From contig NZ_AUHL01000006.1 in NCBI RefSeq assembly GCF_000423165.1, forward strand, positions 171,097-235,096: a DNA stretch of 64,000 bases, read 5' to 3'. Numbering within the stretch: position 1 is the stretch's first letter; every line of letters starts with the position of its first letter. Origin of the DNA: Pseudidiomarina sediminum DSM 21906 (GTDB lineage: Bacteria; Pseudomonadota; Gammaproteobacteria; Enterobacterales; Alteromonadaceae). The notes under the pieces are model-generated. The model saw nothing but the letters and a program-made list of their open reading frames with translations. It was not told where the DNA came from and searched no databases. Positions 27,605 to 36,055 of this stretch are shown piece by piece. The position numbers and the translations under genes were made by a program.

Positions 27605-28090
27605 TTAGTCGCGAAAGTTCTCAAATTGTAGCGGTAGCTCAATGTCCGACTCACGTAACAACGCAATTGCGCTCTGTAAGTCGTCGCGTTTTTTTCCTGT
27701 AACCCGAACCTTATCACCTTGAATGGAAGCTTGAACTTTAAGCTTATTATCTTTAATCAGTTTGACGATTTCTTTGGCCAAAGGCTGGTCAATTCCCTGC
27801 TTAAAGGTGATGGTCGTGCTGAAGGTTTTACCGCTATGGGTAAAGTCTTTTGGGCTTTCGGTGCCGGCCAAGCTTAAGCCTCGTTTGCTGCAGTTATTCG
27901 CAAACAAATCATAAAGTTGCTGCACTTGGAAGTCAGACTCAGAGGCCAGTGTCACAGTAAACTCGTTGAGTTCGATGCGGGCGTCGACACCCCGAAAGTC
28001 AAAGCGTGACGTCAGTTCGCGGGTGGCGTTGTCCACCGCGTTTTTAAGTTCGACGCGATCCACTTCTGAAACGATATCAAATGACGGCAT
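27605..28090 (-). CDS. yajQ: YajQ family nucleotide-binding protein
   Basis: This 161-residue protein matches YajQ over its full length: [20 protein letters not shown], the [13 protein letters not shown] segment and the C-terminal [20 protein letters not shown]. YajQ-like proteins bind c-di-GMP or nucleotides, and some regulate transcription or help phage transcription. It is first in a minus-strand run followed by a diguanylate cyclase, and lies divergent from the methionine cluster with 194 bp between. Confidence 0.93.
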   Translation of the reverse strand: MPSFDIVSEVDRVELKNAVDNATRELTSRFDFRGVDARIELNEFTVTLASESDFQVQQLYDLFANNCSKRGLSLAGTESPKDFTHSGKTFSTTITFKQGIDQPLAKEIVKLIKDNKLKVQASIQGDKVRVTGKKRDDLQSAIALLRESDIELPLQFENFRD

Positions 28091-28193
28091 GAAATTACCT
28101 TTTGCTTAAATTTTTAACATGTTGCCTCATTATCGTGAATATTCGCTGGAGATACAACTTTCTAGGCACCGTGACAAAAGGTTACAGAAAGCT

Positions 28194-28217
28194 AAACGTT
28201 AAGATGTTTAGATGGCT
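28194..28217. promoter_or_regulatory. Candidate MetJ operator before the metX-like gene
   Basis: Three consecutive 8-mers AAACGTTA, AGATGTTT and AGATGGCT match the met-box AGACGTCT at 5, 6 and 6 positions; AGAAAGCT (28186-28193) may add a fourth. They lie just upstream of the putative -35 element. The site is weaker than the one before the sulfhydrylase gene. Confidence 0.45.
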
Positions 28218-28220
28218 ATA

Positions 28221-28249
28221 TTGACACGCGTACCTGTCCTTAGTACATT
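28221..28249 (+). promoter_or_regulatory. Sigma-70 promoter candidate for metX-like gene
   Basis: TTGACA (28221-28226), a 17-bp spacer and TACATT (28244-28249) form a good sigma-70 promoter 36 bp before the start at 28285. The candidate met boxes directly abut the -35 side. Confidence 0.55.
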
Positions 28250-28284
28250 CGCTGTCACGAGTAGTGAAAGAGATTGAGTAAGTT

Positions 28285-29184
28285 ATGGCTGTCGTTCAGC
28301 GTGACCACTGTGTGCAAGTGGGTGATGCGCAACTTATGTTGCGCCAACAAGGAAATCCAGATGGCCCGGCACTTTTGGTGTTGGGGGGCATCTCGGGCGG
28401 ACGCTTTGTTTACCGTGATGATGGCAGTGGTTGGTGGCAGGGCCTGATCCGCGATGCTGATCTGTTGGACTACAATGTTTGGTCGGTAGATTACTGTGGT
28501 GGCACCGGTGACAGTCATTGCGAAGTGATTCCAGCGACGGTCGCTGCACATGCAGAATTGCTCAGTACTGCCTTGCAGCAGCTTGGCTACACTCATTTTC
28601 ACGCAGTCATCGGTGGTTCGTTTGGCGGCTGTATTGGCATGGCTTTGGTGGCTCAAGGCCACTTAACTATTGGCCGCTTGGTGGTTGCCGGCGCTGCGCA
28701 CCGACCCACCGCGCAAGCGGTTATGTTACGCAGTCTGCAACGAGACTTTATCCGTTTAAGTGAGCAAACCGGTGATACTGAGCAAGGCACCGTGCTCGCA
28801 CGGGCGTTGGCGATGATCAGCTATCGAGGCCCAGTGGGACTCGATCAACGCTTTCCTGAAGCGGCGCAGGCGATTGACTATATTCATCAGCGGGCCGCGA
28901 CACTGGTCAGTCGCGATCCTCAGCGTGCGAAGCAACTTTTTACTTGTTTCGGTCCCGCACTCGACACCTTTGCGATTGCCCCACAGAAGCTGCAACTGCC
29001 GGTGTTTGTCGTGGGCTTTCAAGACGACTTCTTAGCGCCTGCACATTTGCTGCAGGAGTTCGTTAGCGCTTTGCCGGATTGTCGCGGCTACAAATGCGTT
29101 GCTACCGCTGACGGCCATGACGGATTTATATTGGCAACAACAAGTTATGGTGTTGAGTTAAAAGCATTTTTGGAGGACGTATGA
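28285..29184 (+). CDS. Homoserine O-acyltransferase-like alpha/beta hydrolase
   Basis: The 299-residue product resembles the MetX family but is shorter than usual (about 350-380). It keeps an oxyanion-type GGISGG, the nucleophile Ser in GGSFGGCIGMAL, the acid in VGFQDDFLAP and His in ADGHDGFILAT. It should acylate homoserine as first step of methionine synthesis; acetyl versus succinyl donor is unclear, but the downstream O-acetylhomoserine sulfhydrylase suggests a matching acyl group. It overlaps the homoserine dehydrogenase gene by 4 bp. A candidate MetJ operator and promoter lie upstream. Confidence 0.8.
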   Translation: MAVVQRDHCVQVGDAQLMLRQQGNPDGPALLVLGGISGGRFVYRDDGSGWWQGLIRDADLLDYNVWSVDYCGGTGDSHCEVIPATVAAHAELLSTALQQLGYTHFHAVIGGSFGGCIGMALVAQGHLTIGRLVVAGAAHRPTAQAVMLRSLQRDFIRLSEQTGDTEQGTVLARALAMISYRGPVGLDQRFPEAAQAIDYIHQRAATLVSRDPQRAKQLFTCFGPALDTFAIAPQKLQLPVFVVGFQDDFLAPAHLLQEFVSALPDCRGYKCVATADGHDGFILATTSYGVELKAFLEDV

Positions 29185-30269
29185 GTCGCGCAGATATCGC
29201 CATTGGCGTGATTGGCGTAGGCACCATAGGCAGTTATTGGTTGAACCATTTTGCCGATACCTTGGCCCTCTCCACGCAAACACGTGTGACCGGTATTTTT
29301 CGCAGTCGGCACCACCTGAATGCTCCCCGCGGTGTCGATGTGTCGCGCTGGGCAGAGCAATTTGAACACGCTGTAGTACCTGGTGATGCGGAGGCGATAT
29401 CGGCCTGGATCAAACGCAATCAACAGCGTGCCGACCATGTGATACTGCTCGATTTGACTGCCTCAAAAACGGTGAGTCGACAGTACCCGCGTTGGTTTGC
29501 CGAAGGTGCACATATTATTTCTGCAAACAAATATGCAGGTTCCAGTCGTTGGGACTGGTATCAAGAGCTGCAACGCGTGCAAGCGCAGTATCAGCGGCAT
29601 TGGCTGTACAACACCACGGTCGGGGCTGGTTTGCCGATCCTTACTGCGGTCGATGAACGTTGCCGTTGTGGCGACACCATCTTTAGTATTGAGGGCAACT
29701 TATCTGGCTCGCTTTCATGGATTTTCCAGCAGTATCGTAGCGGTGACAAACTGTCCGATTGGCTAGTGCAAGCGCAGCAACTAGGTTTAACGGAGCCTGA
29801 CCCTCGGCTTGACCTTGGTGGCATGGACGTAGCACGTAAGCTCGTGATTTTGGCTCGTGAAGCGGGTTGGACCCTGCAGTTAGATGATCTAGAGATTCAA
29901 AACTTGGTTCCTGAAGCGTTGCGTGCACTTGATGTGGCGAGCTTTTTACAGCAGTTGGAGACCTTTGACACTGCGTTTGACGATTGGCGTCAAGCGACCG
30001 CGCCCACCGCAGAGCAATGGGTTTACCTCGGCTATATTCGTCGCACTGAAGAGGGGCGCTATGAGGCTGGAACTTGCCTGCAACCTATTGATGCTGAATC
30101 GAATTATGCGCGCTTACCTGCTGGCAACGCCAACTTTACCGTGCGCAGCCAACAGTACAATCGTAACCCGCTCGTTATTCAAGGGCCGGGCGCTGGACCG
30201 GAAGTGACAGCGGCGGGCGTACATAGTGATGTGTTGCAGCTGATCACCAAATTAAAAAATCTTACTTAA
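29181..30269 (+). CDS. Homoserine dehydrogenase (no ACT domain)
   Basis: The 362 residues start with a Rossmann fold (IGVIGVGTIGSYWLNHFADT) and show the catalytic-domain sequence ISANKYAGS, with Lys as in VTANKK of the family, NTTVGAGLPILTAVDE and IEGNLSGSLSWIFQQY. It makes homoserine from aspartate semialdehyde with NAD(P)H. No C-terminal ACT domain is present, so threonine feedback is not expected; it is close in size to the dehydrogenase half of ThrA/MetL. It is translationally coupled to the MetX-like gene. Confidence 0.92.
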   Translation: MSRADIAIGVIGVGTIGSYWLNHFADTLALSTQTRVTGIFRSRHHLNAPRGVDVSRWAEQFEHAVVPGDAEAISAWIKRNQQRADHVILLDLTASKTVSRQYPRWFAEGAHIISANKYAGSSRWDWYQELQRVQAQYQRHWLYNTTVGAGLPILTAVDERCRCGDTIFSIEGNLSGSLSWIFQQYRSGDKLSDWLVQAQQLGLTEPDPRLDLGGMDVARKLVILAREAGWTLQLDDLEIQNLVPEALRALDVASFLQQLETFDTAFDDWRQATAPTAEQWVYLGYIRRTEEGRYEAGTCLQPIDAESNYARLPAGNANFTVRSQQYNRNPLVIQGPGAGPEVTAAGVHSDVLQLITKLKNLT

Positions 30270-30274
30270 GGTGC

Positions 30275-30302
30275 TTGCAGTAGCTTTGATTTTGTTTATT
30301 AT
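30275..30302 (+). promoter_or_regulatory. Promoter candidate for the sulfhydrylase gene
   Basis: TTGCAG (30275-30280), 16-bp spacer and TATTAT (30297-30302) sit directly before the MetJ operator, which begins at 30303. Repressor binding there would block RNA polymerase. Confidence 0.5.
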
Positions 30303-30334
30303 GGACGTCTAAACGTATAAACATATAAAAGTCT
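30303..30334. promoter_or_regulatory. MetJ operator (four met boxes)
   Basis: Four consecutive 8-mers in register, GGACGTCT, AAACGTAT, AAACATAT and AAAAGTCT, match AGACGTCT at 7, 6, 5 and 6 positions. They lie 15-47 bp upstream of the O-acetylhomoserine sulfhydrylase start. This is the strongest methionine-repressor site in the window. Confidence 0.75.
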
Positions 30335-30349
30335 TTTAAGGAACAGCAG

Positions 30350-31639
30350 ATGACGACTTCATACCGCGCCGCAACACTTGCCATCCATCATGGCTATGAA
30401 ACCGACCCGACCACTAAGGCTGTGGCAACCCCAATTTACCAGACTGCAGCGTTTGCTTTTGATGATGCACAACATGGTGCTGACCTCTTTGATTTAGCGG
30501 TGCCGGGAAATATCTATAGCCGCATCATGAACCCAACCAATGATGTGCTTGAGCAACGTGTTGCAGCCCTTGAAGGAGGCGTGGCGGGGCTAGCGGTAGC
30601 CTCAGGTATGGCGGCGATTCAATATGCGTTGATCACCTTGGCGAGTCAGGGCGATAACATTGTTACCACGCCACAGCTTTATGGCGGCACCTACACCCTG
30701 TTTGCTCATATGCTGCCATCGTTGGGCATAGAAGTGCGCTTTGCCGCATCGGAAGACGCGGGTGATATTGCTGCCCTGATTGACGACAATACCAAAGCGA
30801 TTTATTGCGAAACCATTGGTAACCCAGCTGGGACCATTGCTGACCTCGAAGCCTACGCTGCCGTTGCGGAGCAACACGGGGTTCCATTAGTGGTCGATAA
30901 CACGGTCGCATCACCGACCTTGTGTAAGCCGATTGAGTGGGGCGCTCATATTGTGGTGCACTCTTTGACCAAGTACATCGGTGGTCATGGCACGACGATT
31001 GGCGGCTTGATTGTCGATGGTGGTAACTTTGATTGGGTGAAGCATAGCGACAAGTTTAAGCAGTTTGCCCAGCCTGAAGCGGCTTATCATGGCGTGATTT
31101 ACAACGATACCTTTGGTCCAGCAGCCTTTATCGCACGAGCACGCACGGTAGCATTGCGTAATACCGGCGCGGCCTTATCCCCGTTTAATGCGTTTTTGAT
31201 CCTGCAAGGGTTGGAAACTCTGGAGCTACGCGTTGAGCGTCATTGCCAAAACACCGAGCGCGTGTTGCACTTTTTACAAAACCATCCCGCCGTTGCATGG
31301 GTCAACTACGCTGGTTTAAGTGACCACAAAGATTATGCTTTGGCACAAAAATACATTCGCGGTGGGCTGCCAGCTTCGCTGTTAACCTTTGGTTTGAAAG
31401 ATGGGTACGAAGCGGGCGTCGCCTTCTATGACAAACTCCAGTTATTCAAACGACTGGTGAACATCGGCGATACCAAGTCATTGGCATGTCATCCAGCCTC
31501 GACCACGCATCGTCAGCTCACCACTGAGGAGCAGTTGAAAGTGGGGGTGAAACCTGAGGCGATTCGGTTGTGTGTAGGTATTGAGCATCCGGACGATATC
31601 ATTGCTGATCTAGAGCAGGCGTTAAGCGCACAGAAGTAG
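30350..31639 (+). CDS. metY: O-acetylhomoserine sulfhydrylase
   Basis: The 429-residue PLP enzyme belongs to the Cys/Met metabolism gamma-family. AVATPIYQTAAFAFDD, IYSRIMNPTNDVLEQRVAAL and VVHSLTKYIGGHGTTIGG (with the Schiff-base lysine in SLTKYIGGHG) are diagnostic, as is HPASTTHRQLTTEEQLKVG near the end. It makes homocysteine from O-acetylhomoserine and sulfide. It follows homoserine dehydrogenase by 80 bp and has its own promoter and met-box operator, so it is controlled by SAM-bound MetJ. A free-standing sulfhydrylase route for methionine is thus indicated. Confidence 0.93.
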   Translation: MTTSYRAATLAIHHGYETDPTTKAVATPIYQTAAFAFDDAQHGADLFDLAVPGNIYSRIMNPTNDVLEQRVAALEGGVAGLAVASGMAAIQYALITLASQGDNIVTTPQLYGGTYTLFAHMLPSLGIEVRFAASEDAGDIAALIDDNTKAIYCETIGNPAGTIADLEAYAAVAEQHGVPLVVDNTVASPTLCKPIEWGAHIVVHSLTKYIGGHGTTIGGLIVDGGNFDWVKHSDKFKQFAQPEAAYHGVIYNDTFGPAAFIARARTVALRNTGAALSPFNAFLILQGLETLELRVERHCQNTERVLHFLQNHPAVAWVNYAGLSDHKDYALAQKYIRGGLPASLLTFGLKDGYEAGVAFYDKLQLFKRLVNIGDTKSLACHPASTTHRQLTTEEQLKVGVKPEAIRLCVGIEHPDDIIADLEQALSAQK

Positions 31640-31693
31640 TTAAACCATATTATTTTGGGTATAGTGCAGCTTTTCATCAGGTAGGGAAAAGTG

Positions 31694-32710
31694 ATGCGTA
31701 TACAGACAAGACTTGTGCGTCTGCGGTTGGCTGTTATCGCCAGTATAAGTGCTGTTCTAGTGGGGTGCTCAACCTATGTTGAGCACCGTCTTTCGGGACG
31801 AGCAGACACCAATGAGAGCTTTACTGAGCAACTGGTCGAGCAGCAACAACAGTTGCAGCTTGAGTCTCGAGAGTTTTGTTTACCTCACTTAAGTGGTTGT
31901 ACTGGCTACTTATACGGTGTGCCCTATCATCGTAAGGCCGAGAACAATGGCCGCTTCAACGAATTAAAAACAGACGTCACTATCGAACTAGACGGTTCAG
32001 GCGCGGAGCATTATCAATTGCAATTGAAGCGCGAAGACGTGAATCCACGTCACGGCACCGTGGTGCTTTTGCATGGTTATGGCATGAACAAGTCCACCAT
32101 GGGGCTAATGGCGTCGTACTTTATGTTTTTGGGCTATCATGTGGTAGTGCCAGACCTGATGGGGCACGGCGAGTCGACCACCAACCATGTTGGCTTTGGG
32201 GTGTTAGATGCTCCTGTGCTTTCGACCTTACTGGACAGTTTGCCTCAACGTGAAGTGCCAAAACCTTACTACGTTGCTGGTATGTCGATGGGGAGCATTG
32301 CGGCGATGCATTTAGCCAAGCAACGGGATGATATCTCTGGATTGATGCTATTAGCACCAATGCTACCTATGGAGCAAGCGACGGTTGCGATGTTGGAAAC
32401 TTGGTATCCGAATTTGAGTAAAGTCATGTCCATGGATGCGATTCAAGAAGGTGCTTTGGCGGCCATGGCTAAACAAGGGGTAACCAGCGCCGATACGGAT
32501 ATTCATCAACTGCTGCCGAAGATGGAAGTATCGACTTTGATTCTTGCCAGTGACAAAGATCGCGTTGCGCCTTACGAAACGTTCTTACCCTTGGAGTCGG
32601 AGCGTGTTCGCTTGGGGATGTTGCCAGGACGTTCGCACGCCGGGGTGGGCATTATGAGTAACGACATGCACCAACAGTTGAGTGATTGGTTAGCGGCACA
32701 GGACCGCTAA
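31694..32710 (+). CDS. Alpha/beta hydrolase lipoprotein
   Basis: A GTG at 31691 is followed at once by ATG 31694, which is preferred. The 338-residue product has a lipoprotein signal with lipobox LVGC and Cys25. The hydrolase domain shows HGYGMNKSTMG near the oxyanion hole, nucleophile AGMSMGSIAAM, an aspartate in LASDKDRVAPYE and His in GRSHAGVG. It is a cell-envelope serine hydrolase of unknown substrate. It lies 54 bp after metY but seems functionally unrelated to methionine synthesis. Confidence 0.87.
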   Translation: MRIQTRLVRLRLAVIASISAVLVGCSTYVEHRLSGRADTNESFTEQLVEQQQQLQLESREFCLPHLSGCTGYLYGVPYHRKAENNGRFNELKTDVTIELDGSGAEHYQLQLKREDVNPRHGTVVLLHGYGMNKSTMGLMASYFMFLGYHVVVPDLMGHGESTTNHVGFGVLDAPVLSTLLDSLPQREVPKPYYVAGMSMGSIAAMHLAKQRDDISGLMLLAPMLPMEQATVAMLETWYPNLSKVMSMDAIQEGALAAMAKQGVTSADTDIHQLLPKMEVSTLILASDKDRVAPYETFLPLESERVRLGMLPGRSHAGVGIMSNDMHQQLSDWLAAQDR

Positions 32711-32727
32711 CCACAAACAACAAAACG

Positions 32728-34368
32728 TTATTGCATCATTTCGTCAGGTAGTGGTACCTCAATACAGGCACAGAGGATGGCTACTAACTGGCGTTCGGCT
32801 GGCGAAATCACCCCGTCCGCACGGACGGTGTTGAGCCATTGGTTAATGAGTTTTTCTTTTGCCAGTGGCGCCCAGCCGCGACAGGTATTTAACGCTAAAC
32901 TCAGATTTTCTCGGTCCACTTCTTGGCCAGCGTCGGTTTGCTCGAGGGCTTTCACTGTTTGATCAAACGCTTCCTGATTATCGATGGTTGCTTTGTAACG
33001 TGATTTCGGCAGTAACTGGCGTGCCAGTAACTGATGTAAGCCCCAGTGGAACAAATCGTGGCTTGATGCCATCGCATCCAAATCTTTCAGCAAATTCAGG
33101 CGTGCGGCTTCAGGCGCTTGGCGAATGGCCGGCACGGCCAATTCCACTAACGCCAATTGCTGCGCGGGTTTGAGTCCCTCTAATAAAGCATTAGGTTCCT
33201 GGAGCAATTGACCGATGACCAAGTCATGCACGAGGCGAGGGGCTTGTTCGGGGCTACGTACTTGCTCGAGCAATACTGCAGGTAGAGCCAGTAACGCAAG
33301 TTTACTGAGAGCCTCGGGGCGTGGTCGACTAGCGGCCTGATGTTCATCTTCGGTGCGCCCGCGTGCTTTACGCGGCTCTGGGTAGTGACCATTCCAGTTC
33401 GGTTCCAGTCGCTTGATACGTTTCTCCAGTGGTGGATGCGTCGCCATCATGCCAAACCAGTGTTTTAAGGCTTCGCCAAAGAACAGGTGGGCTGCTTCAT
33501 CGGCATTCCGATGGTGCACGCGGCTGCCATACTCGCGTGCGCCAATTTGTTTCAAAGCGCCAGATAGCGCATCAGGATTACGCGTGAATTGCACCGCGGC
33601 GGCATCAGCGAGGTACTCACGCTGACGGCTAACGGCCGACTTAATCACATTGCCGAAGAAGACGCCAATGCCGCCAATGATCATCAGACCGATCCCCACC
33701 AGCGGTAGTGCGTTGCGATTGTTGTTGCTGCGTGAACTACCTTGCCCGGAATACAACAGAATGCGACCTAAATGAGCAATCGCGAGAATTCCCGCAAGGG
33801 CAGCAATGAGCCGAATATTAAGGCGCATGTCACCGTTCAAAATATGGCTATACTCATGCGCGACCACGCCTTGCAATTGCTCGCGTGAAAAGGTTTCCAC
33901 GGCGCCTCGGGTCAAGCCAATCACGGCATCACGGGTGTCGTATCCAGCGGCAAAGGCATTAATATTGCCTTCGTTCGGCAAAATATACACGTCGGGCACC
34001 GGCATATTGGCCGCAATGGCCATTTCTTCCACCACATTCAGCACACGACGTTCGACCGGATCGGTGGTGTTGGTGGAAATCAACTGACCGCCTAAATGCT
34101 CTGCGACCACGCGACCGCCACTCTTAAGTTCGAGCCACTTGATCAGCATGACGACCAGAATCCCACCACCGACGATGGTAATCACCCAAAGTAGGGGTTC
34201 GAGACTGAGGGTATACCCGCCACTACCGTTGTCAGACACGCCACCCATAATAAAGGCGGCGACCAAGGTCACGCCGCCAACGATGAGCGTAAATGCGAGG
34301 AAAAAAAGCAGCACCAACAGCCCGGTATTACGTCTCGCTTGCTGTTGGTGTTCAAAGAAATTAACCAT
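32728..34368 (-). CDS. M48-family membrane metallopeptidase
   Basis: The 546-residue protein has two N-terminal transmembrane segments, the zinc motif HEYSHILNGD, the third ligand region QREYLADAAAVQFTR, and another membrane helix pair after the metal site. These fit an HtpX-like M48 peptidase. The C-terminal 200 residues are unusual for HtpX and may be a regulatory helical region. It lies 12 bp after the LemA gene, a pairing common in bacteria. Envelope proteolysis is the inferred role. Confidence 0.92.
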   Translation of the reverse strand: MVNFFEHQQQARRNTGLLVLLFFLAFTLIVGGVTLVAAFIMGGVSDNGSGGYTLSLEPLLWVITIVGGGILVVMLIKWLELKSGGRVVAEHLGGQLISTNTTDPVERRVLNVVEEMAIAANMPVPDVYILPNEGNINAFAAGYDTRDAVIGLTRGAVETFSREQLQGVVAHEYSHILNGDMRLNIRLIAALAGILAIAHLGRILLYSGQGSSRSNNNRNALPLVGIGLMIIGGIGVFFGNVIKSAVSRQREYLADAAAVQFTRNPDALSGALKQIGAREYGSRVHHRNADEAAHLFFGEALKHWFGMMATHPPLEKRIKRLEPNWNGHYPEPRKARGRTEDEHQAASRPRPEALSKLALLALPAVLLEQVRSPEQAPRLVHDLVIGQLLQEPNALLEGLKPAQQLALVELAVPAIRQAPEAARLNLLKDLDAMASSHDLFHWGLHQLLARQLLPKSRYKATIDNQEAFDQTVKALEQTDAGQEVDRENLSLALNTCRGWAPLAKEKLINQWLNTVRADGVISPAERQLVAILCACIEVPLPDEMMQ

Positions 34369-34380
34369 GCGTGAGACGAC

Positions 34381-34974
34381 TTAGAAATTAACTTTCGGAG
34401 CGGCTTGAATTTCAGCACTATCGGCAAATTCAAGTAAGCTCGCATCTTTGCTGTGGCCGAAGAAGCTGGCAAAAAAGACCGGCGGGAATGACTGGCGATA
34501 GGTGTTGTAGCTCATCACCGCATCGTTAAAGGCTTGGCGCGCGAATGCCACCCGGTTTTCAGTGCTGGTGAGCTCTTCCGAGACTTGCATCATGTTCTGA
34601 TTCGCTTTCAAATCAGGGTAAGCTTCCATCACCACGTTCAAGCGACCTAAAGCACCACCGAGCGCACTTTCTGCGCCACCAAGTTGTTGCATGGCATTGG
34701 CATTGCGTGGGTCTTGTGCGGCTTGAGGTAGCGCGGCAGCGGCTTGGTTACGGGCTTGAATGACAGCTTCGAGGGTCTCGCTCTCGTGCTTTAAGTATGC
34801 TTTCGCAGTTTCCACTAAGTTTGGAATAAGGTCGTAACGACGTTTGAGTTGCACTTCAATTTGCGCGAAGGCATTTTCGAATTGGTTTTTGAGACGGACG
34901 AGTTTGTTGTAAATACTGATGAGGTATACAAACAAAACGACCGCGACAATGATAATAATCCAGCTGGTACTCAT
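34381..34974 (-). CDS. LemA family protein
   Basis: The 197-residue product has one N-terminal transmembrane helix followed by the LemA helical domain: YNKLVRLKNQFENAFAQIEV, KRRYDLIPNLVETAKAYLKH and ARQAFNDAVMSYNTYRQSFP. LemA proteins are membrane anchored with a mostly extracytoplasmic helical bundle, and often pair with M48 peptidases as here. It is divergent from gmk, with about 100 bp between. Confidence 0.93.
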   Translation of the reverse strand: MSTSWIIIIVAVVLFVYLISIYNKLVRLKNQFENAFAQIEVQLKRRYDLIPNLVETAKAYLKHESETLEAVIQARNQAAAALPQAAQDPRNANAMQQLGGAESALGGALGRLNVVMEAYPDLKANQNMMQVSEELTSTENRVAFARQAFNDAVMSYNTYRQSFPPVFFASFFGHSKDASLLEFADSAEIQAAPKVNF

Positions 34975-35077
34975 GAAAACTGTCCTCGTTGTTAAGATGT
35001 CGCACCGAAAAAAGCAACATGCTATGCTTTCGCGTCATTCGCAAGTGATTTTTATGTGACCCAACCGGCGCTACGTT

Positions 35078-35719
35078 ATGACCACAACCTCCGCTGACGG
35101 AAATTTGTTTATTGTTGCTGCACCTAGTGGTGCAGGTAAATCTAGTTTAATTCGCGCGCTCCTTGAACGCCACACTGATGGTAGCATGCAAGTCTCGGTG
35201 TCATGCACCACCCGCGCTCCGCGTCCAGGTGAAGAGCATGGTGTACATTACCACTTTCTTGATGTTGCCACGTTTCAGCGCAAAATCGAAGAAAATGAAT
35301 TTTATGAGTGGGCCAAAGTATTTGATAACTACTATGGCACCTCACGCCGGGTGATTGAAGAGACCTTAAGCCAAGGGATTGATGTTTTTCTTGATATCGA
35401 TTGGCAGGGTGCTCGACAAGTCCGTGAAGCCTACCCGCAAGCACAATCCATTTTTATTGTGCCGCCGAGCCTTGAGGTTTTAGAGCACCGCTTACGCCAT
35501 CGTGGTCAAGATAGTGATGAAGTGATTGCTGGGCGAATGTCGAAGGCACAAGCAGAAATGTCGCATTATCATGAGTTTGATTACTTATTGGTCAATGATG
35601 ATTTCGACGAAACCCTCGCGAATTTGGAGCATATTGTTTTAGCGCGACGCCAACGAATGGCATTGCAGCAGGCGCGACATGCGGCTAAACTCAAAGATCT
35701 CTTGGCGAATGACGGGTAA
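35078..35719 (+). CDS. gmk: Guanylate kinase
   Basis: The 213-residue enzyme phosphorylates GMP to GDP using ATP. The P-loop is [10 protein letters not shown], and the GMP-binding region reads [35 protein letters not shown] and [13 protein letters not shown] complete the signature. It starts the conserved gmk-rpoZ-spoT cluster. A promoter for rpoZ appears to overlap its 3' end. Confidence 0.97.
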   Translation: MTTTSADGNLFIVAAPSGAGKSSLIRALLERHTDGSMQVSVSCTTRAPRPGEEHGVHYHFLDVATFQRKIEENEFYEWAKVFDNYYGTSRRVIEETLSQGIDVFLDIDWQGARQVREAYPQAQSIFIVPPSLEVLEHRLRHRGQDSDEVIAGRMSKAQAEMSHYHEFDYLLVNDDFDETLANLEHIVLARRQRMALQQARHAAKLKDLLANDG

Positions 35720-35730
35720 ATCCGTATAAT
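35702..35730 (+). promoter_or_regulatory. Promoter candidate for rpoZ-spoT
   Basis: TTGGCG (35702-35707), a 17-bp spacer and the consensus TATAAT (35725-35730) lie across the gmk stop, about 48 bp before the rpoZ start. It would give rpoZ-spoT a separate promoter from gmk. Confidence 0.55.
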
Positions 35731-35777
35731 TCATAACCCATTTTGTCATCGCAATCATTATTTAAGTTGGAGTAACT

Positions 35778-36050
35778 ATGGCGCGCGTAACTGTAGAAGA
35801 AGCTGTTGATCGTATTGGTAATCGGTTTGACCTGGTTTTGGTCGCCTCGCGTCGTGCACGTCAACTAGCCACCCAAGGCAAAGAAGCTATGGTGCCTTGG
35901 AAGAATGAGAAAGCGACTGTTGTTGCCTTGCGTGAGATTGAAGAAGGCTTGATTGATGCCGCACGTTTGGACGTTGAAGAACGTTCAGAAATGGCGCAGC
36001 AAGAAGCTGAAGAACTTGCTGCTGTTGATGCGATTCGTGGTCTTGAGTAA
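35778..36050 (+). CDS. rpoZ: RNA polymerase omega subunit
   Basis: The 90-residue protein is omega: [20 protein letters not shown], then ASRRARQL and [13 protein letters not shown]. It helps assemble RNA polymerase and provides part of a ppGpp site, so linkage with spoT is functional. GGAG precedes the ATG at good spacing. The spoT start lies 5 bp after its stop, so the genes are co-transcribed. Confidence 0.97.
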   Translation: MARVTVEEAVDRIGNRFDLVLVASRRARQLATQGKEAMVPWKNEKATVVALREIEEGLIDAARLDVEERSEMAQQEAEELAAVDAIRGLE

Positions 36051-36055
36051 CGCGG

